Source: JAJCZZ01 sp964569085 (lineage in GTDB: Bacteria > Gemmatimonadota > Gemmatimonadetes > Longimicrobiales > Gaopeijiaceae). From it: a stretch of 64,000 nt of DNA. The position numbers were made by a program, and so were the translations under genes. The notes beneath the pieces were generated by a model. It had not been told where the DNA came from, did not search any database, and saw only the letters and a program-made list of their open reading frames with translations. The stretch is from the NCBI GenBank assembly GCA_964569085.1, contig CAZMTA010000014.1, positions 1 through 64,000 on the forward strand, written 5' to 3'. Shown in pieces: positions 50,349 to 59,609 of this stretch. Position 1 is the first letter of the stretch. Each line of letters opens with the position of its first letter.

Positions 50349-50482
50349 CACCGGTTCACGCCCCGAACATATCCCGACAGCCGCCCCGCCGGCAATCCTC
50401 GGCGCGGTCCGGCGCTCGGGAGGGGGGCTCGGAACCTGCGATGTCCGGCTGCGGCGCCCCCCGGGACGGAGGCCCCGGGACG

Positions 50483-52987
50483 CTACAGGAGGGCCACCGG
50501 ATCCCGGTCCAGGGAGAGGCGCACGTCGCCGGCGGGGAGGTCGAACCGCCGCGCCAGCATCCCGCCGACCCCGCCCAGCGCCCCGGGGTCGTCGGAGCGG
50601 AGGAGGAAGTGCCAGCGCCAGCGTCCGTGGAGCCGCTCGATGGGCGCCGGGGCGGGCCCCACCAGCTCGACCTCCGGGGCGTCGGGCCCCCGGGCCCGCC
50701 TCGCCCGGGCCACCAGGGTCCGGGTCCAGCGGGCGGCCTCCTCGGCGGCCAGGGCGGCCAGCGCCTGGTCGGGGCTGCTCAGGACCACGTTGATCAGCCG
50801 CACCCACGGTGCGTAGCGGGGGTTGCGGCGCTCCTCCAGCTCCCGCTCGGCGAAGCCTTCGAAGTCGTGGGTCAGCGCCGCCTGGATGGCGTAGTGCTCG
50901 GGGAGCGAGGTCTGGATGAGCACCTCGCCGCCCAGCGTCCCCCGCCCCGCCCGCCCCGCCACCTGGCTCAGGAGCTGGAAGGTGCGCTCGCTGGCCCGGA
51001 AGTCGGGGAGGTGGATCCCCACGTCGGCGTTCACCACGCCCACCAGCGTCACCCGGGGGAAGTCGAGCCCCTTGGCGATCATCTGGGTCCCCAGGAGGAT
51101 GTCCACCTCCCCCCGCCCCACCCGGTCCAGGATCCTCTGGTGGGACCACTTCCCGGAGGTGGTGTCCACGTCCATGCGGGCGATGCGCGCCCCGGGGAAC
51201 GTCTCGGCGGTGACCCGCTCCACCTGCTCGGTGCCGAGCCCGCGGAAGGAGAGGTCGTCGGCCCCGCACCGGGGGCACCGGGAGGGCGCCGGGGCCTCGA
51301 AGCGGCAGTGGTGGCAGACGATGCGCTGCGTCGTCCGGTGGTACGTCAGGGAGATGGAGCAGTTCTCGCACTGCTCGACCTCGCCGCACTCGCGGCACTG
51401 GACGAAGGAGGAGTAGCCCCGGCGGTTCAGCAGGAGGATGACCTGCTCCTCCCGGGCCAGGCGGGCGTCCACGGCGTCGACCAGCTCCGCCGAGAGCGCA
51501 CGTCCCCCCCGGCCGCCCGAAGCGCCGCCCGCGGGCGCGCCCCCCTTCTCCGGCGGCCGGAGGTCGACGACCCGGACCTCCGGGAGCCGGGCGCCCCCGA
51601 CCCGCTCCGGGAGGAGGAGCCGACGGAACTTGCCCTGGGCGGCGTTGTGCCAGCTCTCCAGCGAGGGCGTGGCGCTCCCCAGGACGCACACGGCGCCGGC
51701 GTTCCGGGCCCGCACCACGGCCAGGTCCCGGGCGTGGTAGCGGGGGGCCTCGGACTGCTTGTAGGAGGAGTCGTGCTCCTCGTCCACCACCACGACCCCC
51801 AGGTCCTCCAGGGGAGCGAAGAGCGCGGAGCGGGCGCCCACCGCGATGCGGCGCTCCCCGGCCCTCAGCTGGCGCCACGCGTCGTAGCGCTCCCCGTCGG
51901 ACAGCCCGGAATGGAGCACCGCGACCTGGTCCCCGAAGTGGGCCCGGAACCGGGAGACGGTCTGGGGCGTGAGGGAGATCTCCGGGACCAGGACGACCGC
52001 CGTGCGCCCCCGGGCCAGCGCCTCGCGGAGCAGCTCCACGTACACCCGCGTCTTCCCCGACCCGGTGATGCCCTGGAGGAGGAACGGCGCCGGCCGCTCC
52101 TCGTCCAGCCCCCCACGGAGGGCGGCGAGGGCGGTCTCCTGGTCGTCGGTGAGGACGTGGTTCGGGGGCTCCCCGGCGGGCCGGTCGGCGAAGGGGTCGC
52201 GCACGACCTCCTCGTCCACGACCTCCACCAGCCCCTTCTCCTCCAGCCCCGTGACGACGCTCCGGCTGAAGCCCTCGGCTCCGGTGAGGTGGGCCAGCTC
52301 GGCGCCCCGGCCCGACGCCTCCAGGAGCTCGTACGCCTCCCGCTGCCGGTGGGCGCGCCCGAAGACCTCGTCCCGCTCGACCAGGTTCGGGAGCTCCCGG
52401 ACGATGCGCACGACGCGCTGGGTCTTCACCGAGGGCTCCGCCGGGGGGACCGTCTCGTGGACCAGCAGACCCCGCTCCTTCAGGGAGCGGATCTCCGGCC
52501 AGATCGACCCCATGCCCAGCCGGCGCCGCAGCGTCTTGACCCGCTGGGGCGCGTCCCGACCCCGGAGCTCGGCCACCAGGCGGAGCTCCCGCGGGCGGAG
52601 GTCGTCGAGCCCGCCCCCGCCCCCGGCGGCCCCGGCCAGCGCCACGTAGTCCCGGGACACGTCGGAGAGCACCGCCGGGAGGGCGGTCCGGATCACGATC
52701 CCGAGGGGGGCCAGGTAGTACTCCGCCATCCAGCGGCAGAGCTCCAGGAGGTCCGGGGGCACCGTGGGCTCGTCGTCCAGCACGTCCAGGACCGTCTTCA
52801 GGCCCCGGACCTCTCCTTCCCGGCCGGGCGCCACCACCCACCCGATGCGCTCGTCCCGGCCGAAGGAGACCAGCACCCGGGTTCCCGGGGCCGGGGGCGC
52901 GCCCTCCACCTCGTAGGTGAAGGTGCCGTGGATCGGGAGGGGGAGCGCGACCTCGACCCGTGCGCGGGCGGGGCCGTCTCCGCTCAA
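50483..52987 (-). CDS. priA: Primosomal replication restart helicase PriA
   Basis: Restarts stalled forks by loading the replicative helicase. 834 aa from TTG at 52987, which overlaps the stop of the M24 gene (TTGA) and has GGAGG just before it. 3'-DNA-binding domain (about 10-110), winged helix, helicase core with Walker A GITGSGKT (306-313) and DEEH (402-405), eight zinc cysteines (CRECGEVEQCENC then CHHC and CPRC) and the C-terminal domain. All expected parts are present. Confidence 0.95.
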   Translation of the reverse strand: MSGDGPARARVEVALPLPIHGTFTYEVEGAPPAPGTRVLVSFGRDERIGWVVAPGREGEVRGLKTVLDVLDDEPTVPPDLLELCRWMAEYYLAPLGIVIRTALPAVLSDVSRDYVALAGAAGGGGGLDDLRPRELRLVAELRGRDAPQRVKTLRRRLGMGSIWPEIRSLKERGLLVHETVPPAEPSVKTQRVVRIVRELPNLVERDEVFGRAHRQREAYELLEASGRGAELAHLTGAEGFSRSVVTGLEEKGLVEVVDEEVVRDPFADRPAGEPPNHVLTDDQETALAALRGGLDEERPAPFLLQGITGSGKTRVYVELLREALARGRTAVVLVPEISLTPQTVSRFRAHFGDQVAVLHSGLSDGERYDAWRQLRAGERRIAVGARSALFAPLEDLGVVVVDEEHDSSYKQSEAPRYHARDLAVVRARNAGAVCVLGSATPSLESWHNAAQGKFRRLLLPERVGGARLPEVRVVDLRPPEKGGAPAGGASGGRGGRALSAELVDAVDARLAREEQVILLLNRRGYSSFVQCRECGEVEQCENCSISLTYHRTTQRIVCHHCRFEAPAPSRCPRCGADDLSFRGLGTEQVERVTAETFPGARIARMDVDTTSGKWSHQRILDRVGRGEVDILLGTQMIAKGLDFPRVTLVGVVNADVGIHLPDFRASERTFQLLSQVAGRAGRGTLGGEVLIQTSLPEHYAIQAALTHDFEGFAERELEERRNPRYAPWVRLINVVLSSPDQALAALAAEEAARWTRTLVARARRARGPDAPEVELVGPAPAPIERLHGRWRWHFLLRSDDPGALGGVGGMLARRFDLPAGDVRLSLDRDPVALL

Positions 52988-54216
52988 CCCTCCTCCAGAA
53001 GGGTGAAGAGATCCCGCTGGATCTCGCCCGGGGTGACCACGGGGCCGTGGTCCTCGTCCCAGTAGACGTTCACCTCGCTGCGGACGCCGATCTCCCCGGG
53101 CACGTAGATCCCCGGCTCGACGCTGAAGCCCACGCCGGGGAGGAGGATCCGGTGGTCCCGGGTCTCCAGGTTGTCCAGGTTCGGGCCGCTGCCGTGGAGC
53201 TGGGTGTCGATGGAGTGGCCGGTGCGGTGCACGAACCACTCGCCCCAGCCGCGCTCCTCGATGACGGCCCGGGCCACGTCGTCCACCTCCAGGCCCCGCA
53301 CCTCCTCTCCGGCGGCGTGGCGCTCCCGGAGGAAGTCGAGCGCCGCGTCCCGGGCGTCCCGCACCGACTCCCACACCTCCACGGTGCGGGCGTCGGGCTC
53401 GGGGCCCATGAAGCCCATCCACGTCTGGTCCGCCGGCACCGAGCCCGGACGGCCGCCCCAGAGGTCGATGAGGAGGAGGTCCCCGCGGCGGATCGTCTCG
53501 CCGGGCCCCACCGGCGCGTAGTGGGGGTCGGACGCCGTCCGGCCCACCCCCACGATGCAGTCCACCCCCTCGGTGAAGCCCGGGGCCCGGATCTCCTCCC
53601 GGACGAAGTCCGAGAGGTCACCCTCGGTGGTGGGGCTCCCCGCCTCGATGGCGTCGGCGGCGCGGCGGAAGGCCCGGCGCGCCACGTCCCGGATGTGCTC
53701 CGCGGCGGCGCGGTGGTCGTCGAGCTGCTCCGGCGTCCACACGGCGTGGAAGCGCGAGATCAGGTCCCCGGACGAGGTCAGCTCGACGCCGCTGCGCAGC
53801 AGGACCTCGGTGAGGCCGGCGGGCACGTAGTCCAGGGTGGGGACCGCCGCCCCCGGCGAGACCTCCATGGCCACCCGGTCGAGCCCGTCCAGGAGGGTGC
53901 CCAGCTCCTCCTCCATGGTCCGCCATCCGGCGTAGGTGCGCCGGGCCCAGGGCCAGTGGCGCCAGGCCGAGCCTTCGATGGCGTGGATGAGGGCCACGGG
54001 CTCCCCCTCCCGGGGGATCAGGAAGAACCCGCGGCGCGTCGTCTTGCCCACGCCGAGCATGGCCTTGGCGATGGGGTTCGCGCCGCGGAACTCGTAGAGG
54101 AGCCACGCGTCCAGGTCGAGCTCCGCCAGGGCCTGACGGATGCGGTCGACGCCCTCCTGGGTGCACACGAGGGGCGGGGGGGCGGGCACGGTCCGCTGCT
54201 GGGCCGGGTCGGTCAC
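52984..54216 (-). CDS. M24-family metallopeptidase (Xaa-Pro peptidase-like), second copy
   Basis: 410 aa, GTG start overlapping the methyltransferase stop. N-terminal creatinase-like domain (about 15-165: LDAWLLYEFRGANPIAKAM). Catalytic ligands: two Asp (LLIDLWGG and ADQTWMG), His in HRTGHSIDTQLHG, Glu in SVEPGIYVPG and Glu in GVRSEVNVYW. The spacing and the aromatic surroundings differ from PepP, so it is probably a different substrate class. Coupled to priA downstream. Confidence 0.87.
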   Translation of the reverse strand: MTDPAQQRTVPAPPPLVCTQEGVDRIRQALAELDLDAWLLYEFRGANPIAKAMLGVGKTTRRGFFLIPREGEPVALIHAIEGSAWRHWPWARRTYAGWRTMEEELGTLLDGLDRVAMEVSPGAAVPTLDYVPAGLTEVLLRSGVELTSSGDLISRFHAVWTPEQLDDHRAAAEHIRDVARRAFRRAADAIEAGSPTTEGDLSDFVREEIRAPGFTEGVDCIVGVGRTASDPHYAPVGPGETIRRGDLLLIDLWGGRPGSVPADQTWMGFMGPEPDARTVEVWESVRDARDAALDFLRERHAAGEEVRGLEVDDVARAVIEERGWGEWFVHRTGHSIDTQLHGSGPNLDNLETRDHRILLPGVGFSVEPGIYVPGEIGVRSEVNVYWDEDHGPVVTPGEIQRDLFTLLEEG

Positions 54217-55301
54217 GATTCGGGGTCCTTTCTTCCGAAGAGGGGGAGGCCCGCCACCTCGGCGTCGGCCTCGGGGTCCGGGTCGGGGTCTGCGTCGGGA
54301 TCGGCGTCGGCCGGGGCGTCCTCGGGGGCGGCAGGCGGGGAGCCGTCCGGAGCGGCGACATCGGCGGCGTCCCGGGCCTCGGCGGCGCCGGGGCTCCCGG
54401 AGGAGCCCCCGCCCTCGCTGGAGGAGGCGGAGACGGCCTCGCGGGCCGCGTCCTCGCCCTCGGTGTCCGGCGCCGCCCGGGGCGGGATCCGGCCCTTGAG
54501 GAGATCCAGCCCCAGGACCCGGTCGCGGTTCAGGAGCCTGTGGATCTCCCGCTCCCGGGCCAGCACCGTGCGCACGCCGCGCCACCCCCACCGGCTCCAG
54601 GCCCGACGGAGGATGTCCACCTTCTCGCCCAGGGAGAAGATCTCCGCGAAGTCCGGGAAGGGCTTCACGCCCCGGGCCCGGAACGCCGTCTCCTCGTCGG
54701 TCCAGTCCTCGTTGTGGAGGTCCACCACGCCGGCCTCGCGGAGGAGCCGCTTCCACTCCACCAGCATGAGGGGGCGGGCGCCGAGGTGCTCCGCGATGAT
54801 CCGCTGCCGCGCCCGGTCCACCGACGTCTTGTAGACGAGCTGCACCAGGACGACGTGCCCACCGGGCTTGGTCACCCGCACGAGCTCGCGGACGGCGGCC
54901 GCCGGGTCGCAGTGCGCCGAGAGGCCGATCTCGCCGACGCTCACGTCGAAGATCCGGTCCCGGTACGGGAGGCGGTCCGCCGGAGCGCGCTGGAACTGGA
55001 GGCGCTCGATCAGGCCCGACCCTCGGGACCGGGCCTCGGCCTCCTCCACCAGGCGGGGGTCCGCGTCCACGCCCGAGCCCTGCACGCCGAACTCGCGGAC
55101 GAAGTATTCGAGGGACACCCCCTTCCCCGCCGCCACGTCCAGGACCTCGTCCCCCTCCGACATGTCGGTGAGGAGGGCGATCTGCCGGTAGAGGTCCACG
55201 TCCCCCGGGGGAAACAGGAGGCGCGGGCTCAACCGGACGAGGTCCAACATGGAGGGCACGCGGGGATCGCGCCCCTCGGAGCGAGGGGTCTCGGGAGGCA
55301 T
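54213..55301 (-). CDS. Class I SAM-dependent methyltransferase with acidic tail
   Basis: 362 aa. Motif I VLDVAAGKG (about 52-60), acidic residue in GVDADPRLVEEAEA, motif IV GEIGLSAHCDPAAAV and post-motif VRVTKPGGHVVLVQL. The catalytic domain ends near 265; the last 95 residues are low complexity, with a Ser/Gly run followed by alternating Asp-Pro-Ala (about 325-350). Substrate unknown. M1 at 55301; an ATG at 55250 would fit the domain start too. Coupled to the M24 gene. Confidence 0.85.
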   Translation of the reverse strand: MPPETPRSEGRDPRVPSMLDLVRLSPRLLFPPGDVDLYRQIALLTDMSEGDEVLDVAAGKGVSLEYFVREFGVQGSGVDADPRLVEEAEARSRGSGLIERLQFQRAPADRLPYRDRIFDVSVGEIGLSAHCDPAAAVRELVRVTKPGGHVVLVQLVYKTSVDRARQRIIAEHLGARPLMLVEWKRLLREAGVVDLHNEDWTDEETAFRARGVKPFPDFAEIFSLGEKVDILRRAWSRWGWRGVRTVLAREREIHRLLNRDRVLGLDLLKGRIPPRAAPDTEGEDAAREAVSASSSEGGGSSGSPGAAEARDAADVAAPDGSPPAAPEDAPADADPDADPDPDPEADAEVAGLPLFGRKDPES

Positions 55302-55415
55302 ACCCTGAAAGGTAGGAAGCGAGGTGGGGAGGGCAACGCGTGTCGCGTGGGCCGGACCCGTCGTCCACGGGCCGCGGTGACCGGGGGGTGGGGGCGCGCG
55401 TCTCCCACGGCCCCG

Positions 55416-55934
55416 CTAGAAGACCGGCTCCTCCTCCTCGTCCAGGCGACGGAGCGCCTCGCGGAGCCGGTCCTCGTCCTCGGGATCCGGCCGGTCCGGG
55501 GAGAGGGACGGGCCCGCGCGCCGCGCCCGGCCCGCCAGCAGCGCCGCCACCAGCCCGACGCCCACGAGCAGGGCGGCCGGCGGGAGGAGCCAGGCCCAGA
55601 GCCCCGCGCCACGGGCCGGCGGCTCGGCCCTCCACTCCTCGCCGTACTCGGCCACGACGCCGTCGATGATGGCCTCCGCCCCCATGCCCCGCTCCGCCCG
55701 GGCCTGGATCGAGTCCCGGAGCATGGCCCCGCCAGGGGACGGACAGACCTCGAGCATCATCCCCGGACAGTAGGGGGACTTCAGCCCGGCGATGGCCTCA
55801 CGGGCCTCCGGGTGCACGGAGAGCGCCTCCCCGGTCCGGGGCGCCCGCTGAGCCGCCAGGGGCCCGGCGAGGGTGAGCAGGACGACCAGCGCCGCCGACA
55901 GGGGCGGGCGGGTGGAGGGGGACGAGCGGTGCAC
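55416..55934 (-). CDS. CcmH-like cytochrome c biogenesis protein with divergent heme motif
   Basis: 172 aa. Signal peptide about 1-29. CcmH proteins carry LRCxxC; here the corresponding place reads LKSPYCPGMMLEVCPS with Cys56 and Cys64 (C-x7-C). After it comes the helical bundle (MLRDSIQARAERGMGAEAII, VAEYGEEW), one membrane helix (about 111-134) and an acidic cytoplasmic tail. This CPG...CPS form seems a lineage variant. The usual neighbours (ccmF, ccmE) are not in the window. Confidence 0.75.
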   Translation of the reverse strand: MHRSSPSTRPPLSAALVVLLTLAGPLAAQRAPRTGEALSVHPEAREAIAGLKSPYCPGMMLEVCPSPGGAMLRDSIQARAERGMGAEAIIDGVVAEYGEEWRAEPPARGAGLWAWLLPPAALLVGVGLVAALLAGRARRAGPSLSPDRPDPEDEDRLREALRRLDEEEEPVF

Positions 55935-56084
55935 GGCGGCCTCCGGCCTCGGGAGCGCGGGGGAGACGGGGCCTCCCGATCGGATCCTAACGCGGCGACG
56001 CCCGGGAGGGGTTCGGGAATCCCCCGCGAGGGACCGTGGGGAAACCGCCCGCGCCCCCGCGCCCCCGCCGGGCCGGGGACGGCG

Positions 56085-57077
56085 CTACTCCGGCGCCGGC
56101 AACCCGGCCAGGCCCCGGATCACCGCCACGGCGCCCTCCCCGACGCGCTTGGGGACGTAGCCCCCCTCCAGGAGCGCCACGACCCGTCCGCCGCAGGCCT
56201 CCTCGGCCCCGGCCACCACGTCCCGGGTCATGGCGTGGAGGTCGACCGGCTCCAGCGGGAAGCCGCCCAGGGGGTCGCCGGCCATGCAGTCGAACCCGGC
56301 GGAGACCAGCACGAAGTCGGGGCGCGCCTCGTGGAACGCCCGGGCCAGCGCCTCCTCCCAGCGGGCCCGGTACGCCTCCCGGGACACCCCTCCGGGAAGG
56401 GGGACGTTGAGGGTGGCGCCCTCGCCGGGCCCCGCCCCCGTCTCCTCGGCCGCCCCGGTGCCCGGGTAGTGGGGAGACTGGTGGAGGGACAGGAAGAACA
56501 CGTCGGGATCGTCGTAGAAGGCGTCCTGGGTCCCGTTCCCGTGGTGGACGTCCCAGTCCACGACCAGCACCCGCTCCGCGATCCCGTCGGCCTGGAGGCC
56601 GCGGGCGGCCACCGCCACGTGGTTGAAGAGGCAGAACCCCATGGCGTGGCTGGGCGTGGCGTGGTGGCCGGGGGGGCGCGTCGCCACGAAGGCGGAGGAG
56701 AGCGCCCCGTCGGCCACGCGTCGGCAGGCGCGCAGGGCGGTGCCGGAGCTCCCCAGGGCGGCCTCCCAGGTGGCGGGCGACACCTTCGTGTCGGGGTCCA
56801 GCGAGAGGATCTTCTGCTGGACGTCGGCGCGCCGGCAGAGCTCGCGGACCCGCTCCACGTGCTCCGGCGTGTGGACGCGGAGGAGGTCCTCCTCCGTGCC
56901 GTCGGCGGGCTCCTCCTGGGTCACGTGCCCGTGGAGGGTCAGCAGGTCCTTGCCCACGGTGGACGCGAGCGCCCGGAGCCGGCCCTGGTGCTCGGGATGG
57001 CCCCAGCCGGTGTCGTGGAGGGGAGAGGCGGGATGGAGGAAGAAACCGACGGGTGCTTTCAGGGACTCCGGGTCCAA
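56085..57077 (-). CDS. Histone deacetylase-like amidohydrolase (AcuC family)
   Basis: 330 aa, TTG start at 57077 after GGAGGT. Zinc-dependent deacetylase fold: PLHDTGWGHPEHQGRL, catalytic RPPGHHA, metal-binding DWDVHHGNG and SAGFDCMAGDPLG, and the tyrosine in LLEGGYV. In bacteria such enzymes deacetylate acyl-amines or acetyl-CoA synthetase. Overlaps the preceding small membrane protein gene by 19 bp. Confidence 0.92.
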   Translation of the reverse strand: MDPESLKAPVGFFLHPASPLHDTGWGHPEHQGRLRALASTVGKDLLTLHGHVTQEEPADGTEEDLLRVHTPEHVERVRELCRRADVQQKILSLDPDTKVSPATWEAALGSSGTALRACRRVADGALSSAFVATRPPGHHATPSHAMGFCLFNHVAVAARGLQADGIAERVLVVDWDVHHGNGTQDAFYDDPDVFFLSLHQSPHYPGTGAAEETGAGPGEGATLNVPLPGGVSREAYRARWEEALARAFHEARPDFVLVSAGFDCMAGDPLGGFPLEPVDLHAMTRDVVAGAEEACGGRVVALLEGGYVPKRVGEGAVAVIRGLAGLPAPE

Positions 57078-57508
57078 ACGACCTCCGGGGGGTTGCGAAG
57101 CCTCATGCGGTCGGGCGCCTGGAGGATCATCTCCAGGATCTGGGCGCCATCGACGGTCCTATACTCCAGCCGGACCACCGTGTTGCTCCCCTCCTGCCAG
57201 GTCCGCACCTCCGAGATGAAGCCCTGCACCGGCGGCCCCGCGTCCCCCATCTCCAGTTGCACCTCGGACGGACCGACCACCAGGGCCCGCCCCGCGTAGC
57301 GCGGAGCCCTCGTGGTCCACCGCCCCACCGCCTCGGCGGGAGGCCCGGCCACGCTGTCCCCGGGAGGCGCCGGGGGCCGTCCCAGCACCATGAGGACGAG
57401 GGCCGCCACCACCCCCACGCCGATCAACGCCCAGCGCTGGAGGGCCCGGGATTTGGGTGGCCACGGCCCCAGATGGGCGGAGCTCTCCGGTCGAATGGCC
57501 CTACCCAT
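57059..57508 (-). CDS. Single-span membrane protein of unknown function
   Basis: 149 aa. Basic N-terminus, one helix (about 26-44: RWALIGVGVVAALVLMVLG), then a periplasmic part of beta-strand character (ALVVGPSEVQLEMGD, VVRLEYRTVDGAQILEMI). Overlaps the HD-GYP stop by 8 bp at the 5' end and the deacetylase-like gene by 19 bp at the 3' end, so it is in the middle of the operon. No family recognised. Confidence 0.65.
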   Translation of the reverse strand: MGRAIRPESSAHLGPWPPKSRALQRWALIGVGVVAALVLMVLGRPPAPPGDSVAGPPAEAVGRWTTRAPRYAGRALVVGPSEVQLEMGDAGPPVQGFISEVRTWQEGSNTVVRLEYRTVDGAQILEMILQAPDRMRLRNPPEVVWTRSP

Positions 57509-59609
57509 CGGTCCCCTCCGCGGCCCGGGGGGCGGCCGGTTGCTCGGCCCCGAGCATCTCGAGGAAGGCCCGGGCCGCCTCGGGCTCGAACTGGGTCCCG
57601 ATCCCGTCCCGGATCTCCTCCAGCACCACGTCGTGGTCCAGCGGCTCCCGGTACGGCCGGCCCGACGCCATGGCGTCGTACGTGTCGGCCACCGCCAGGA
57701 TCCGGGCCAGCCGGTGGATCTGGGTTCCGGACAGACCCTCGGGATAGCCCTGCCCGTCCCAGCGCTCATGGTGCTGGAGGACGATGGGCCGCACCGCCGC
57801 GAACGCGCGGATCGGCTCCAGGATCCGCCACCCGATGCGGGGGTGCTCCCGGATCAGCGCCCACGCCCGGGTGTCCAGGGCGTCGGGCGAGTCCAGGATG
57901 GCGGTGGGCACGCCGATCTTGCCCACGTCGTGGAGGAGCCCGCCCCGCTCCAGCGTCTCCAGGTCGTCGTCGTCCAGCCCCAGGCGCTCGCCGAGACGGA
58001 CCGCCAGCTCGGTGACCCGCTCCGAGTGTCCCCCGGTCCAGCGCGACTTGGCGTCGATGGCCCGTGCCAGGGCGCGGAGCGCGCCCCAGTTCATCTCCTC
58101 CAGCTCCGTGACCAGGCCCACGGCGTCGAGGGCCACGGTGGCCTGGTCGGCCACCTGCCGGGCGTGCCGGACCACCTCCGGAGCCGGTGCGGTGTGGCTC
58201 TGGGCCTCGAAGACCACGGCGCCCTCCAGATCGCCCTTGATCCGGAGGGGAAGGACCACCACCGGGTGGTCGCCCAGGTCCCGGGCCTGGAGGAGGAAGC
58301 CGGGGCGGTCCTCCGGGCGCTCCACGACCCGGTGGTCGTCCACGTCGGCGAGCCAGCGGCGATCCTGCAGCGACAGGTGCACGTCCCGGCGCTGGTGCTC
58401 CGACCGCCCCGAGAGCTTCCAGTGGAGCCCCGAGGCCTCGCCGGAGCCCCGGGCCAGCACCAGGACCGCCAGGGAACGGCACGAGACCAGGACCTCGAAG
58501 TGGTCGAGGAGCGCGTCCACCACCCCCTGCGCGTCCAGCGCCGAGAGGACCGCCCGGTCGATGGCGCGGCCCGCCTCCAGCGCCCGGAACTGGATCGCCA
58601 GGCGTCGGGCCATGGTGTTGAAGGAGGCGGCCAGCTCCCCGAACTCGTCCTGGCTCGACACGTCCACCTGGGTGGCCAGGTCCCCGGCGGCCAGGCGGGA
58701 CGTCCCGGCCGTCAGCGCGACCAGGGGCGTCATGGTGCGCCGGACCTGGATGCTGGCCAGGAGCACCACCAGCAGGAGCCCGAGGAGGAGCGCCAGGGCG
58801 AACGAGTAGCGGAAGAGGGTGAGGTCGGCGGTGTAGAGGTCCCCGGTGGCCTCGGCCACCAGGAGCTGGACCGGGGGCGCGTCGAAGGCCGCCTCCAGGA
58901 AGAGCTCGGCGTGGCCGACGGTGAGCTCGCCGTCCGGCGAGGGCACGGCCAGGGAGCCCGACGGGGGGCGCCCCCCGGCGGCGAGGAACGCCTCCGCCGT
59001 GCTCGAGCTCCCGGACTGGCAGTAGAGGGGCTCGCGCTCCACCAGGAGGCAGAAGTCCCGCAGCCGTCCGCCCGACGCGAAGCGCTCGGCGGCGCTCCAG
59101 ACCGAGTCGCCCACCACCGAAGCCCACAGCACGCCGCCCGGCCGCCCGGGGAGGTCGGCCCGCATCCCCATGAGGACGGGGGCGGGGCTGCCCGGACGGA
59201 GGCGGAGGAGGACCTCGTTCTCGAGGTGGGCCCTGGCCTCGTCGTCGAGAACGGGCGGCGGGTCGGGCACCGGGCCCCGGAGGGGCTCGAGGCTGCCGTC
59301 GGGGGCCTGGAGGGCCAGGGCGCGCACCGACCCGGGAAGCCGGAGCGTCCCGGGAGGGGCCCCGCTCCGAAGCGTCTCGGCCGAGAGGCGGAGCTGGGAG
59401 CCCGCGAGCTGGAGCTGCTGCATCACGGCCTGACGGGCGTTCCGGGAGACCTGGAGGAGCCGCTCCTCGCCCTGCTGGCGGATCTGCTCGCTCATGGCCC
59501 GGAACGAGGCCCCGGCCATGAAGAGCACCGGCACCAGCGCGCCCACGACGAAGAGGAGGAGGACGCGCCGCGCCACCCGGGTCCTCAGGTACCCCAGCGG
59601 GCTGGCCAT
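57501..59609 (-). CDS. Membrane HD-GYP protein (c-di-GMP phosphodiesterase) with HAMP and GAF-like domains
   Basis: 702 aa. Two membrane helices (15-34 and 270-288) enclose a periplasmic sensor domain. Then HAMP (about 289-341), a GAF-like domain (about 355-500) and HD-GYP (about 510-690). Catalytic residues are present: H528, H560-D561, H589, H613-H614 and GYP (621-623). The product would hydrolyse c-di-GMP. ATG at 59609 shares a base with the pseudopilin stop (TGATG). Likely linked to pilus or motility control. Confidence 0.92.
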   Translation of the reverse strand: MASPLGYLRTRVARRVLLLFVVGALVPVLFMAGASFRAMSEQIRQQGEERLLQVSRNARQAVMQQLQLAGSQLRLSAETLRSGAPPGTLRLPGSVRALALQAPDGSLEPLRGPVPDPPPVLDDEARAHLENEVLLRLRPGSPAPVLMGMRADLPGRPGGVLWASVVGDSVWSAAERFASGGRLRDFCLLVEREPLYCQSGSSSTAEAFLAAGGRPPSGSLAVPSPDGELTVGHAELFLEAAFDAPPVQLLVAEATGDLYTADLTLFRYSFALALLLGLLLVVLLASIQVRRTMTPLVALTAGTSRLAAGDLATQVDVSSQDEFGELAASFNTMARRLAIQFRALEAGRAIDRAVLSALDAQGVVDALLDHFEVLVSCRSLAVLVLARGSGEASGLHWKLSGRSEHQRRDVHLSLQDRRWLADVDDHRVVERPEDRPGFLLQARDLGDHPVVVLPLRIKGDLEGAVVFEAQSHTAPAPEVVRHARQVADQATVALDAVGLVTELEEMNWGALRALARAIDAKSRWTGGHSERVTELAVRLGERLGLDDDDLETLERGGLLHDVGKIGVPTAILDSPDALDTRAWALIREHPRIGWRILEPIRAFAAVRPIVLQHHERWDGQGYPEGLSGTQIHRLARILAVADTYDAMASGRPYREPLDHDVVLEEIRDGIGTQFEPEAARAFLEMLGAEQPAAPRAAEGTDG

